The translations under genes were made by a program, and so were the position numbers. A stretch of 64,000 nucleotides of DNA from Actinomycetes bacterium (GTDB lineage: Bacteria > Actinomycetota > Coriobacteriia > Coriobacteriales > UBA8131): NCBI GenBank assembly GCA_009787085.1, contig WRGR01000040.1:1-64000 (forward strand), in the 5' to 3' direction. Position 1 is the first letter of the stretch; every line of letters begins with the position of its first letter. Of this stretch, positions 31,007 through 40,678 are shown one piece after another. The notes below the pieces were generated by a model. It had not been told where the DNA came from, ran no database searches, and worked only from the letters and a program-made list of their open reading frames with translations.

Positions 31007-32836
31007 ATGTCCAAACTCGAGGTATATGAAAAGAGCAAGGCTCAATCACTAGTTGAAGGTATATATTCTGAATTGGAGCAACGGATACAGGTAAGCGCCT
31101 TGGCTAGCTGCCCGGTAGAGCTCACCGCGGCCTTCGTCAAAATGGCAGCCGCCCAGAGCTGCGGAAAATGTACTCCCTGCCGTATCGGCCTCGCCCAGCT
31201 GGCAAAGCTGTTAGACAAGGTGCTCGACGGCCAAGCCGACCTTGGCACTCTAGCACTAATCGAGGAAACTGCCCAATCCATCTATTATTCAGCCGACTGT
31301 GCTGTCGGCTACGAGGCTGCTGCCGTCACCGTCAAGGCGGTCAAAGGCTTTACTGACGACTTCCGGTATCACATCGAGCACAATGACTGTGCATCTGATA
31401 GTTTCGCAGCAGTTCCTTGTGTTGCTGGCTGCCCAGCCAGCGTTGACATCCCTGGCTATATCGCCCTGACCGCAGCCGGCCGTTACGCCGACGCTGTCCG
31501 GCTGGTACGCAAAGACAACCCCTTCGCCATCGTCTGCGGCATGATTTGCGAGCACCCCTGCGAGCTGTACTGTCGTCGCGGCATGGTCGACGATCCCCTG
31601 AACATTCGCGGCCTGAAGCGCTTTGCCACAGACCACATGCAAAACGTCGAGCCGCCGACCAAAGCAGCAGCCAGCGGCAAGAGGGTTGCCGTCGTCGGCG
31701 GCGGCCCGGCCGGTTTGACTGCGGCCCACTACCTTGCCCTGATGGGGCACTCCACAGTGGTCTATGAGCAGTGCAGCAAACTTGGTGGCATGCTGCGTTA
31801 CGGCATTCCCGCCTACCGCCTACCCCGCGAGTCTCTGGACTCCGAGATCGCCTACCTTCTCGCTCCCGGAGTCGAGGTCAAGACCGGCACCTCGGTAGGC
31901 AAAGACATCACCTTGGCAGCGCTGCGTCAGGAATTCGACGCAGTTTACCTCTCCATCGGCGCCCATGCCGAGAACACGCTAGGCATCGATGGAGAGGCCG
32001 CCGAAGGTGTGATGTCGGCCGTCCAACTGCTACGCAGCATTGGCGACGACGAGAAGCCGGACTTCACCGCCAAGACCGTCTGTGTGGTCGGTGGCGGCAA
32101 TGTGGCGATGGATGTCGCCCGCACGGCCCTGCGCCTAGGCGCGGCAAAGGTGGTTATCGCCTATCGCCGCCGCCGTTTGGACATGACTGCCCAAGATGCT
32201 GAAATCGAGGCGGCGGTAGCCGAAGGCTGCGAGCTGCTGGAGCTGCATGCCCCACTGAGCATCGAGGCCAAGGGCGGCAAGGTCTGCGGCATCAAGCTGC
32301 AGCCCCAAATGATCTCGGTCATCGAGGCTGGCCGCGCCAAGCCGAAGAATGCCGCCGCCGCGCCAGTTATCGTAGCTTGCGACCTAGTACTGGTGGCTAT
32401 CGGCCAAAGCATCGACACTGCCGCCTTGGCTAGCGTCGGCGTAACGGTTGAGCGTGGTCGAATCAGTGCTGCCGACAACAGCTCCTTGGCCAATTTGGAC
32501 GGGGTATTCGCCGGCGGCGACTGCGTAACCGGGCCGGCCACTGCTATCCGTGCGGTAGCTGCCGGCAAGGCTGCCGCTCGCAACATTGACGACTTCTTCG
32601 GCTTCGACCACAAGATCACGCTTGACGTGGAGATACCGGCGGCCTTATTCAGGTCTAGGGTCTATTGTGCCCGTTCCAACATGGGTGAGCATGTTCCCGA
32701 TAACCTCTGCGGAAACTTCGATCTAGTGGAAAACGGCCTTCTGGAAGAGGAGGCCGTTCAAGAATCTTCGCGTTGTTTGCGCTGCGACCACTTCGGCTTA
32801 GGCGTTTTTCGCGGCGGGAGGGAGCTCTCATGGTAA
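31007..32836 (+). CDS. NuoF-type 4Fe-4S domain fused to GltD-like NAD(P)/FAD oxidoreductase (hydrogenase partner)
   Basis: SCGKCTPCRIGLAQLAKLLDKVL (NuoF C-terminal cluster) followed by GltD-type AAGRYADAVRLVRKDNPFAIVCGMICEHPCE...VVGGGPAGLTAAHYLALMGH. Confidence 0.85.
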   Translation: MSKLEVYEKSKAQSLVEGIYSELEQRIQVSALASCPVELTAAFVKMAAAQSCGKCTPCRIGLAQLAKLLDKVLDGQADLGTLALIEETAQSIYYSADCAVGYEAAAVTVKAVKGFTDDFRYHIEHNDCASDSFAAVPCVAGCPASVDIPGYIALTAAGRYADAVRLVRKDNPFAIVCGMICEHPCELYCRRGMVDDPLNIRGLKRFATDHMQNVEPPTKAAASGKRVAVVGGGPAGLTAAHYLALMGHSTVVYEQCSKLGGMLRYGIPAYRLPRESLDSEIAYLLAPGVEVKTGTSVGKDITLAALRQEFDAVYLSIGAHAENTLGIDGEAAEGVMSAVQLLRSIGDDEKPDFTAKTVCVVGGGNVAMDVARTALRLGAAKVVIAYRRRRLDMTAQDAEIEAAVAEGCELLELHAPLSIEAKGGKVCGIKLQPQMISVIEAGRAKPKNAAAAPVIVACDLVLVAIGQSIDTAALASVGVTVERGRISAADNSSLANLDGVFAGGDCVTGPATAIRAVAAGKAAARNIDDFFGFDHKITLDVEIPAALFRSRVYCARSNMGEHVPDNLCGNFDLVENGLLEEEAVQESSRCLRCDHFGLGVFRGGRELSW

Positions 32837-34629
32837 AACAGGACACATCTTTTTTGACCGGCTCGACTGATGCCTCTAGCTCAGGTGCGCAGGTCAACCT
32901 GACGATCAACGGCATCGCCGTTTCTGCGTATCGGAACATGACGATTCTGGCTGCGGCCAACAAGGCCGGCATCAAAATACCCACCCTCTGTTTTTTTTGG
33001 AACCTTAACGACATCGGCTCCTGCCGGGTCTGTGCAGTCGAGGTGGATGGCTTTGAACAGTTGGTCTCAGCCTGCAACAACTTGGTGCAAGACGGCATGG
33101 TAATCCAGACCAACAGCGCCAAGGCCCGTCAGGCTCGGCGGCTGAACGTGGAGCTTTTGCTCTCCCAGCATGATGTCCAGTGCAGCAGCTGTGTGCGTGG
33201 CGGCAACTGCGAGCTGCGCCAGCTGGCCAACGACCTGAACATCATCGATGTGCGTTTCGAGAAGCAAACCGAGTCCTTCGACTGGCCAGAGGACTACCCG
33301 CTGATCCGCGAGGCTAGCAAATGTATCAAGTGTCTGCGTTGTATTCAGATATGCGACAATATTCAAGCCAGCCATATTTGGGACCTGCGAAACCGTGCCA
33401 CCCGCTCTTCGGTAGGCGTTAGGGATGCCACCCCGATCAAGTCCTCGCTTTGCGCAGTCTGTGGCCAGTGCATCAACCATTGCCCGGTCGGCGCCCTACG
33501 CGAGCGTGACGACACTGATCGTGTTTTGGCCGCCATAAACGACCCGGAGAAGATTACCGTTGTTCAGGTTGCGCCCTCTGTGCGCACCTCTTGGTACGAG
33601 GATTTCGGCCTGACCTTTGATGCGGCCAAGCCCCAACGCCTAGTCGCTGCGCTGCGCCAAGTCGGCTTCAACTACATCTTCGACACCGACTTCTCTGCTG
33701 ACCTGACTATCATGGAGGAAGGCAGCGAGCTTTTGGCGCGCGTCGGCGCGGCCGATAAACACCCTTGGCCGATGTTCACATCCTGCTGCCCGGGCTGGGT
33801 CCGCTGGCTGAAGGGGCATCACCCAGAAATGATCGACAACCTGTCCACGGCCAAGTCACCACAACAGATGTTTGGAGCGGTGACTAAGAGCTACTATGCC
33901 GACGTCTTAGGCGTTGATCCGAAGCGCATCTTCTCTGTCTCGATCATGCCCTGCCTGGCCAAGAAGCATGAGTGCGCCATCCCCAACATGAACGATGCCT
34001 GCGGCGACCCTGATGTCGATATCGCACTGACCGTGCGGGAGATGAACCGGTTGATCCGCTCGACTTTCATTGACGTTCCCGGCTTGGTGGATGAGGAGTT
34101 TGACTCGCCGCTAGGCATTGGCACCGGTGCCGGCGAGATATTCGGTGCCACCGGCGGTGTTATGGAGGCGGCGTTGCGTAGCGCTTACTTCTTAGCCACC
34201 GGCTCCAACCCCGACCCGGATGCCTTTGCCGATGTTCGTGGTTTACAGGGCTGGAAAGAAGCCACCTTCGACCTGAACGGTGCCCCAGTACGGGTGGCCA
34301 TCGCGTCTGGCCTAGGCAATGCCGAGAAGCTGATCGCTGCCATCAAAGCCGGCGAGGTGCACTACGACTTCGTGGAGATCATGGCTTGTCCGGGCGGCTG
34401 CATCGCCGGCGGCGGCCAGCCGATTCCTGGCAAGCTGAACTTCCGCACGACACGTAGCAACGTGCTCTATGGCCTAGACCAGCAAAACCAATACCGCTTC
34501 TCACACGAAAACCCCTCGATCACCAAGGTCTACAGCGAATACTTCGGGGCACCGCTCTCTGAACGGTCCCACCATTTGCTGCACACCAACCATCGCCTTT
34601 GGAGCATGCCCAATGAAGATGAGCAGTAG
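32830..34629 (+). CDS. [FeFe] hydrogenase catalytic subunit
   Basis: H-cluster motifs FTSCCPGWVRW, IMPCLAKKHEC, EIMACPGGCIAGGGQP; N-terminal 2Fe-2S plus His-Cys cluster. Confidence 0.95.
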   Translation: MVKQDTSFLTGSTDASSSGAQVNLTINGIAVSAYRNMTILAAANKAGIKIPTLCFFWNLNDIGSCRVCAVEVDGFEQLVSACNNLVQDGMVIQTNSAKARQARRLNVELLLSQHDVQCSSCVRGGNCELRQLANDLNIIDVRFEKQTESFDWPEDYPLIREASKCIKCLRCIQICDNIQASHIWDLRNRATRSSVGVRDATPIKSSLCAVCGQCINHCPVGALRERDDTDRVLAAINDPEKITVVQVAPSVRTSWYEDFGLTFDAAKPQRLVAALRQVGFNYIFDTDFSADLTIMEEGSELLARVGAADKHPWPMFTSCCPGWVRWLKGHHPEMIDNLSTAKSPQQMFGAVTKSYYADVLGVDPKRIFSVSIMPCLAKKHECAIPNMNDACGDPDVDIALTVREMNRLIRSTFIDVPGLVDEEFDSPLGIGTGAGEIFGATGGVMEAALRSAYFLATGSNPDPDAFADVRGLQGWKEATFDLNGAPVRVAIASGLGNAEKLIAAIKAGEVHYDFVEIMACPGGCIAGGGQPIPGKLNFRTTRSNVLYGLDQQNQYRFSHENPSITKVYSEYFGAPLSERSHHLLHTNHRLWSMPNEDEQ

Positions 34630-35689
34630 CCAGCGCTTCCTCCCCCTTTTGCTGTTCGTTGCCCTTGTTGGCTTGATTTTGTTCGGCATGGTTGGCTGTC
34701 AAGGTGTCCCAACCGCTGAGCAGTCAGGCGGCCCGGGCGGTAACGCAAATGACGCAGGAGGAACTACCACACAGCCGATTACCGTGCATGTTGCCTCTTT
34801 GAAGGGGCCGACATCGATCGGTTTGGTATCTTTCATTGACAAAGCCAAAAACAACCCCGGCAGCTTGACTAACAGCTACGACTTCACGGTCTTCGGTACC
34901 GGTGGCACGGCCGACACAGTCGATGCCATCCTCGCCGGGCTGGTCAGCAACAGCACCGACATCGCCTTGGTACCCGCCAATTTGGCCGCGACGCTCTATA
35001 ACCAGGAGGGTGTTGATATCCAAGTACTGGATATCAACACCCTCGGAGTGCTGCATGTGGTGTCGGCCGACGCTTCTGTCAACTCCTTGGCCGATCTCGC
35101 CGGCCGTACCGTGCTAACGACTGGCAAAGGCGCTACACCGGAATACGTTCTGAGCACCCTGCTGGCTGCGAATGGCGTTCAGAACGTCAACCTAGAGTTC
35201 AAGAGCGAGGCCACTGAGTTGGCGGCGGCACTGGTTTCTGACCCGACGGCCATCGCAGTGCTGCCTGAACCCTACGTGACCGCTGTGACATCCCAAGACC
35301 CCAGCCTTACGCCCCGCATCGACCTGACCGATGCCTGGAACAACTCGATGGCCGACGGCAGCCAACTGGTAACCAGCGTAACCATCGTGCGCAGCGGCTT
35401 TGCCGCTGAGCACCCCCAAGCAGTTCAGGAGTTCTTGGAGCAACAGCGGCTTTCTGTAGACAGCGTCAACGCTGATCCTGCAGCTGCTGCCCAGCTGGTA
35501 GTGGCTAGCGGCATTATTGAGAAGGCAGCGGTTGCCGAGCTGGCCATACCCCGCTGCAACTTGGTCTGCGTCACCGGTGCAGATGCCAAGACTTACTTGA
35601 ACGGTTATTTGGCCGCCCTATTCGCCCAAAACCCGGCTTCAGTAGGTGGCAAGCTCCCGGCTGACGACTTCTACTATCCAAGCAACTAA
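34613..35689 (+). CDS. ABC transporter substrate-binding lipoprotein (NitT/TauT/SsuA-like)
   Basis: Signal peptide and lipobox MVGCQ; SBP fold pattern; overlaps the hydrogenase 3' end. Confidence 0.8.
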   Translation: MKMSSSQRFLPLLLFVALVGLILFGMVGCQGVPTAEQSGGPGGNANDAGGTTTQPITVHVASLKGPTSIGLVSFIDKAKNNPGSLTNSYDFTVFGTGGTADTVDAILAGLVSNSTDIALVPANLAATLYNQEGVDIQVLDINTLGVLHVVSADASVNSLADLAGRTVLTTGKGATPEYVLSTLLAANGVQNVNLEFKSEATELAAALVSDPTAIAVLPEPYVTAVTSQDPSLTPRIDLTDAWNNSMADGSQLVTSVTIVRSGFAAEHPQAVQEFLEQQRLSVDSVNADPAAAAQLVVASGIIEKAAVAELAIPRCNLVCVTGADAKTYLNGYLAALFAQNPASVGGKLPADDFYYPSN

Positions 35690-35703
35690 GAAATCGTCGA
35701 TCT

Positions 35704-35839
35704 AATGATGTTACGCCAGATTGTGAACAGAACTGCTCCAAGGTCGTTCGGGCAAACGGCACCACTATTGGCGGTAAGGGTAACGTTTGCCCGGGCAGGC
35801 ATGGGGCGGCCCAGCTTGCAATCTGGCGTGGCATGATTT
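35704..35839. repeat. Nested inverted-repeat intergenic element
   Basis: Outer arms atgatgttacgccagattgtg / cttgcaatctggcgtggcatgatt; inner perfect CGGGCAAACG (35749-35758) / CGTTTGCCCG (35784-35793). Confidence 0.6.
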
Positions 35840-35921
35840 GCACCATGCCGCCGTCCGGAGGCAGCACAAACGGGACACGGAAAGTCAGTGCCATTTTCAG
35901 GCTTAACCACTGTCCCCTTGA

Positions 35922-37397
35922 GTGTACCGGCGGGCATTCGGACTTCTGCGCCGCATGCTGAGGGTGCTGAAAAAACTGGCCATTGTGCTCGTCTGGCTGC
36001 TGATTTGGCAGCTGGCGAGCGCTTTGGTTGCTAAGCCGATACTGCTTTGCTCACCGCTGGACGTTTTTTGGACGCTGCTGAGCAGTTTGTTCGCCCTTGG
36101 ATTTTGGTCATCCATCGCCTATACCATGGGACGGATTTGCCTTGGCTTCTTCAGCGCCTTTTTTCTCGGCATGGTGCTGGGTGCGCTAAGTTGGCGCTTC
36201 AGGCTTTTTGCCGAGTTCTTCAACCCGGCCATGCTCTGCATCAAAAGCGTTCCGATCGTCTGCTTCGTCGTTTTACTGCTGATCTGGTTCGGATCAGCCT
36301 TTGTTAGTGCCATCGCCGTGTTCTTGGTGGTTCTTCCAGCCGTCTATTTCCCGATGGCCGAAGGGCTGCGTTCCCACGACAAGAAGCTGCTGGCGATGCT
36401 GAGAGTCTTCCGGGTACCCATCGGCCGTCAAGCACTGAGCCATTATTGGTCGGCCATCGCGCCCTTCATCACCGCCAGCAGCCGTATCACTGTCGGCCTA
36501 AGCTGGAAGTCCGGTGTTGCCGCCGAGCTGATCGGCCTACCCTTAAACAGCATCGGTGAGGGCATCTACCAGTCCAAAATCACACTCTCATCTGCAGACC
36601 TCTTTGCTTGGACGATCGTCATCATCGCCGCCGCCTTGGCCTCTGAGAAGGTATTCCTATTTCTCCTAAAACAGGCCGATGACTGGCTTTGGCGACTGGC
36701 CATGCCTCGCTTTCACAGCAAAACTGATTCCAAAAACATGGCCAAAAACAGCACATCTGGCTCCGCTGAGCCAGAGGCAGTCGTGGTCCAGGGTTTGGAT
36801 AAGTGCTTTGGGGATAACATCGTGCTAAAAAACTTCAATGTCACCCTCCAGCCCGGTAGTCGCTACCTTTTGATGGGCAGCTCCGGCAAAGGCAAGACTA
36901 CCTTGCTGATGCTTCTAGCCGGAGTTATCCTTCCCGACCACGGCTCGATCAGCACCACCACCCGGACATCCGTAGTCTTTCAGGAAGCACGGCTGTTCGA
37001 GTCCCGCAGTGCTGTGGAGAACATCCAGCTGGTGGCCGGCAAATATCTTTCCGCATCAGCGATCCGGGAAATGCTGTCCCGTGTCCTCCCTGACGCCTCC
37101 TTGGACATCGAGGTCTGCCAACTCTCTGGTGGCATGCGGCGGCGGGTCGAGCTTTGTCGGGCGCTGGCCATGCCCGCCGACCTTTTGCTGCTAGATGAGC
37201 CATTCGCCGGATTAGACGCCGCCAGCAAGGCCATCTCCTGCCGCCTGTTGCTGGACTCTTTAGGGCAGCGTACCTTGGTTCTCAGCAGCCACAACCGGGA
37301 AGAGGCCGGGGTGCTCTCGGCCTTGATCCTCAAATTGCCAGATAACGTCGGACAGATGCCGACTGTCGAACACTGGCCGACGGATACCGGCCAGTAA
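35922..37397 (+). CDS. Fused ABC transporter permease + ATP-binding protein (SsuC-SsuB-like)
   Basis: N-terminal BPD permease domain continuing into ATPase with LMGSSGKGKTTLL, LSGGMRRRVELCRAL, LLLLDEPFAGLD; one uninterrupted frame. Confidence 0.85.
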   Translation: MYRRAFGLLRRMLRVLKKLAIVLVWLLIWQLASALVAKPILLCSPLDVFWTLLSSLFALGFWSSIAYTMGRICLGFFSAFFLGMVLGALSWRFRLFAEFFNPAMLCIKSVPIVCFVVLLLIWFGSAFVSAIAVFLVVLPAVYFPMAEGLRSHDKKLLAMLRVFRVPIGRQALSHYWSAIAPFITASSRITVGLSWKSGVAAELIGLPLNSIGEGIYQSKITLSSADLFAWTIVIIAAALASEKVFLFLLKQADDWLWRLAMPRFHSKTDSKNMAKNSTSGSAEPEAVVVQGLDKCFGDNIVLKNFNVTLQPGSRYLLMGSSGKGKTTLLMLLAGVILPDHGSISTTTRTSVVFQEARLFESRSAVENIQLVAGKYLSASAIREMLSRVLPDASLDIEVCQLSGGMRRRVELCRALAMPADLLLLDEPFAGLDAASKAISCRLLLDSLGQRTLVLSSHNREEAGVLSALILKLPDNVGQMPTVEHWPTDTGQ

Positions 37398-37597
37398 CGC
37401 CCAAAGCCCCGCTCCAACGGTTTTCTCAATTAAAATTGCAATTTACAACGGCACCGACAATATTTTGAATTAAAATAATACCAAAGCCATATAGTTAGTT
37501 ACTAGATTCACTTAACATTTAATGGGTCTTCATTGACCCTGATAGGAAACAGGGATGATTGATCATATTACCATGGGAAGAAAGGAAAGTCAGGACA

Positions 37598-38296
37598 ATG
37601 CCAAAGAACCCTTTGCTTGAACAACTTTCCGACAAAGTGCAACTTGGACGCATCAAGGATGTCGTTGAACTCATCCATAGATGCCTTGATCAGGGGATAA
37701 GCGCCCAGAGCATCTTGGACGACGGCTTGCTGCACGGCCTCGATGAGCTGAGCGTCCGCTTCCGAAACAGCGAGATATTTATTGCCGAGCTGCTGCAGGC
37801 CTCCAAGGCCATGAAGGTCGGCTTGGCCGTAATCAAAGACCAGCTCGCCTTGCAAAACGTCAGGCTCCATGGCAAGGCGATCATTGCCACCGTTGAAGGC
37901 GACTTGCACGACTTGGGAAAGTCCCTGGTCAAGCTGATGTTAGAGGGTACAGGCATGGATGTTGTCGACCTCGGGGCAGATGTTTCTGCAGAGCGGATTG
38001 TCAAGACAGTCGCTGAACTTAAACCGGACATCTTAGCCCTCTCTTCCCTGCTGACAACCACTATGGAAAACCAACGCAAGGTGATGGAAGCGTTGAAGTC
38101 AACCGGACTCCGGGACAAGGTGAAAGTGATCGTCGGCGGTGCCCCGATCACCATGGGCTACTGCCACAGCATTGAGGCCGATGGCTATGCCGAGAATGCG
38201 GCCGGCGCAGTGGAGCTGGTACGAAACCTCCTTCCTAGAAACGTGCCGATCAATGCTGTTGCGCCAGCCTACAAGCAGAGTTATCCCAAAGGCTGA
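37598..38296 (+). CDS. Corrinoid-binding protein, MtaC-like (copy 2)
   Basis: EGDLHDLGKSLVKLMLEGTGMDVVDLGADV. Confidence 0.93.
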   Translation: MPKNPLLEQLSDKVQLGRIKDVVELIHRCLDQGISAQSILDDGLLHGLDELSVRFRNSEIFIAELLQASKAMKVGLAVIKDQLALQNVRLHGKAIIATVEGDLHDLGKSLVKLMLEGTGMDVVDLGADVSAERIVKTVAELKPDILALSSLLTTTMENQRKVMEALKSTGLRDKVKVIVGGAPITMGYCHSIEADGYAENAAGAVELVRNLLPRNVPINAVAPAYKQSYPKG

Positions 38297-38336
38297 TAAG
38301 GGCAGTGGCAATGAGTATTTGGAGGTATTTTAGAAC

Positions 38337-38972
38337 ATGATGCGGATTATTCTTCTTAGTGGCTTCTTGGGCTCTGGTAAAACTACGCTGCTGGCTCAGT
38401 TAGCCGGATACCTAGGCCAGACAACGGTCACCGACGACCCGAGCGGCCAGAGAAGCGCCCGGGTGGCGCTGATCGAAAACGAGGTCGGATCAAAGAGCCT
38501 GAGCAGTGAATTGCCCCGCTGTGAGGGCATCACCAGCAAAGAGATGCTCTCCAGCTGCATCACCTGTGCGCTTCGGGACAACTTGGCATTGGCCATCACC
38601 CATAGCGCCAAGACAGAAAGCCCGGACTGGCTGTTGATCGAAACCCCCGAGCTGGCCAGCGCCAAGGAAGTAGCTGCCGACATCCGCTCTACCGTCGACA
38701 GAAAGCTCTTCTCCTCGATCAGCTCGATCGTCGTTCAGGATGCCAGCCGCTTGGCGATGTTCATGGAGAAGTCCGAGCGTCTGGTTGGCCGCCAACTAGA
38801 ACAAGTGGATGTGCTGATCTTGAACAAAGTCGATAAGGTGAGCCAAGCGGAGCTGGCCGGTTGCCTGGCCATCCTAGAAAAGATTAGACCTGACACCACG
38901 CCAATCGCCCTCAGTGCCGAAAGCGGCGTTTCCGGCGATACTTGGCAACAGGTTGTTTCGGTGCTCCCCTAG
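38337..38972 (+). CDS. CobW/G3E-family GTPase, copy 1 (variant metal motif)
   Basis: Walker A LSGFLGSGKTTLL; SSCITCAL in place of GCICC; LNKVD. Confidence 0.88.
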   Translation: MMRIILLSGFLGSGKTTLLAQLAGYLGQTTVTDDPSGQRSARVALIENEVGSKSLSSELPRCEGITSKEMLSSCITCALRDNLALAITHSAKTESPDWLLIETPELASAKEVAADIRSTVDRKLFSSISSIVVQDASRLAMFMEKSERLVGRQLEQVDVLILNKVDKVSQAELAGCLAILEKIRPDTTPIALSAESGVSGDTWQQVVSVLP

Positions 38973-39122
38973 GGAAGTACCGGTTTAACGCCCAAACCCG
39001 GCCCCATACGGCTTTCGAGCCGCAATCTTTCACCCTGTTTATTAGGGTAAAGATTGCGGGTCGGGGTCGCATGGGATCGGGTTTGGGCGTTAAACCGGGC
39101 CTAAATCGGTGCTTCCCTAGCT
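38969..39122. repeat. Palindromic intergenic repeat, copy 2
   Basis: ctagggaagtaccggtttaacgcccaaaccc...gcaatctttcaccctg/tagggtaaagattgc...gggtttgggcgttaaaccgg...atcggtgcttccctag. Confidence 0.75.
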
Positions 39123-39179
39123 CACGAACATGCACTATCATAGGAATCCAGTAATAAGCGGCAGCACCGGAGGTTGTTA

Positions 39180-39821
39180 ATGCGAATTATTCTTCTCAGC
39201 GGATTTCTCGGGTCAGGCAAGACCACGCTTTTGATACAGCTAATCGACTACTTGAGCCGACAGACATTTAAAGACGACTCAGGCGGTGAGAGAGCTGCCA
39301 GAATCGCCATTATCGAAAACGAGATCGGCTCGATAAACTTGGACAGCAAAATGCTCAGCGGCAAGGGTTTTGCCATGCGGGAGATGCTCTCTGGTTGCAT
39401 TTGCTGCTCGCTCCAAGACAACTTGGCAATAGAGATTACCAAGATTACCGAGACCATCGACCCGGACTGGCTGGTGATCGAGGCCACCGGGCTGGCCAGC
39501 GCCAGAGAAGTGACAGCCGGCTTGAAGTCTGCCATAGACGATAGGTACTACGATGGCGACATCCACTCTATCGTTTTGGTGGATGCCAGCCGCCTACCGA
39601 TGCTTCTGGAGAAGACCAAGACCATGGTTTCCCGGCAGCTGGAAAGGGTGGATGTCTTGGTCTTAAACAAGATCGACTTGGTATCTGATGAAGAGAAGTC
39701 CAACTGCTACGAGCGCTTACGCGAAATCAAGCCAGATACCCGCATGGTTGAGATGTCCGCAGAAAAAGATGTTGCCGACGATACTTGGCAGCAGGTCGTT
39801 ACCGACCCGAAGGCAGGGTGA
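39180..39821 (+). CDS. CobW/G3E-family GTPase, copy 2 (canonical CxCC motif)
   Basis: LSGFLGSGKTTLL, LSGCICCSLQDNL, LNKIDLVS. Confidence 0.9.
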   Translation: MRIILLSGFLGSGKTTLLIQLIDYLSRQTFKDDSGGERAARIAIIENEIGSINLDSKMLSGKGFAMREMLSGCICCSLQDNLAIEITKITETIDPDWLVIEATGLASAREVTAGLKSAIDDRYYDGDIHSIVLVDASRLPMLLEKTKTMVSRQLERVDVLVLNKIDLVSDEEKSNCYERLREIKPDTRMVEMSAEKDVADDTWQQVVTDPKAG

Positions 39822-39826
39822 GCAGC

Positions 39827-40447
39827 ATGCTTGAACAGCACCAACACGACACCTGTGGCCATGGACATGATGGCCGTGGCTCAACACACCCCCATGACCA
39901 CGATCACGACTGCGAGCACGGGCACAGCCATAGCCACCCCCACGCCCATGACGACCATGAGCACCATGCCGCCCACGGGCAAGAAGTACACGTTCACCAA
40001 CATGGCCATGACCACGATCCGAGCTCTGCTCATGGCCATTCCCACGACCATAATTCCGACTGCCACGCCAATCTGCCAGAGGTCGAAGAGACAGACGGCT
40101 GGAGCATCAGCCTAATGGAGCACGAGGAAGCACTGGTTGCTTCGCTGACTATCGAACTTTCAGGTAATATTGATTCACTTGAAAGTTTAATTGCAGCATC
40201 ATTGGAACGTCTAGTACACCAACTGAAAGACCAAGGCGCACTGATTGGCCATATAAAAGCCGCTTTGACATGTATAACTCCAGTTATGACCTTTGCCAGC
40301 GTTGGCGACAACCTAAACACCAAGGCACATCAGCCAATATCCTATAAGCTTGAAGCTTCATCGATAGTTTTTAATATCGATAAAATGTCCCTAAGAACCC
40401 TCGTCCGAAATTTGGCAACCCATCTGGGCACCCCGCTGTCAAGCTGA
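39827..40447 (+). CDS. His-rich metal-binding protein with uncharacterised C-terminal domain
   Basis: 28 His within about the first 80 residues (HGHSHSHPHAHDDHEHH...), then an about 110-aa non-repetitive domain. Confidence 0.75.
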   Translation: MLEQHQHDTCGHGHDGRGSTHPHDHDHDCEHGHSHSHPHAHDDHEHHAAHGQEVHVHQHGHDHDPSSAHGHSHDHNSDCHANLPEVEETDGWSISLMEHEEALVASLTIELSGNIDSLESLIAASLERLVHQLKDQGALIGHIKAALTCITPVMTFASVGDNLNTKAHQPISYKLEASSIVFNIDKMSLRTLVRNLATHLGTPLSS

Positions 40448-40678
40448 AAGAGCAACACCACTCCCCCTCGCACCACTAGGCCACTCCTCAGCGGCCATAT
40501 AAAAGTGCGCAAGCGCATTTTTATACAAGAAAAAAATACAAGAAACAGCCTTTGTCTGGCGGGTAGGATGATGGTCGTTCGGCTATGTTCGGGCAGTTGG
40601 ATGTTTGCACATATCGTGCACAGGCAAACGGATAATTTTAGGCAACTGACTATCAGTAGAGTGGAATTGGAGAAATCA

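Noticed and set aside
32830-34629. Selenocysteine or pyrrolysine recoding in redox/methyltransferase genes
   Set aside because: Hydrogenase, HdrA and MtaB frames are complete without in-frame TGA/TAG; MtaB is the non-Pyl type.
39831-40115. Met/Thr-rich + frame and minus-strand hydrophobic frame over the His-rich gene
   Set aside because: Alternative-frame readings of the CAC/CAT-rich repeat; the His-rich frame has the RBS and continues into a normal domain.
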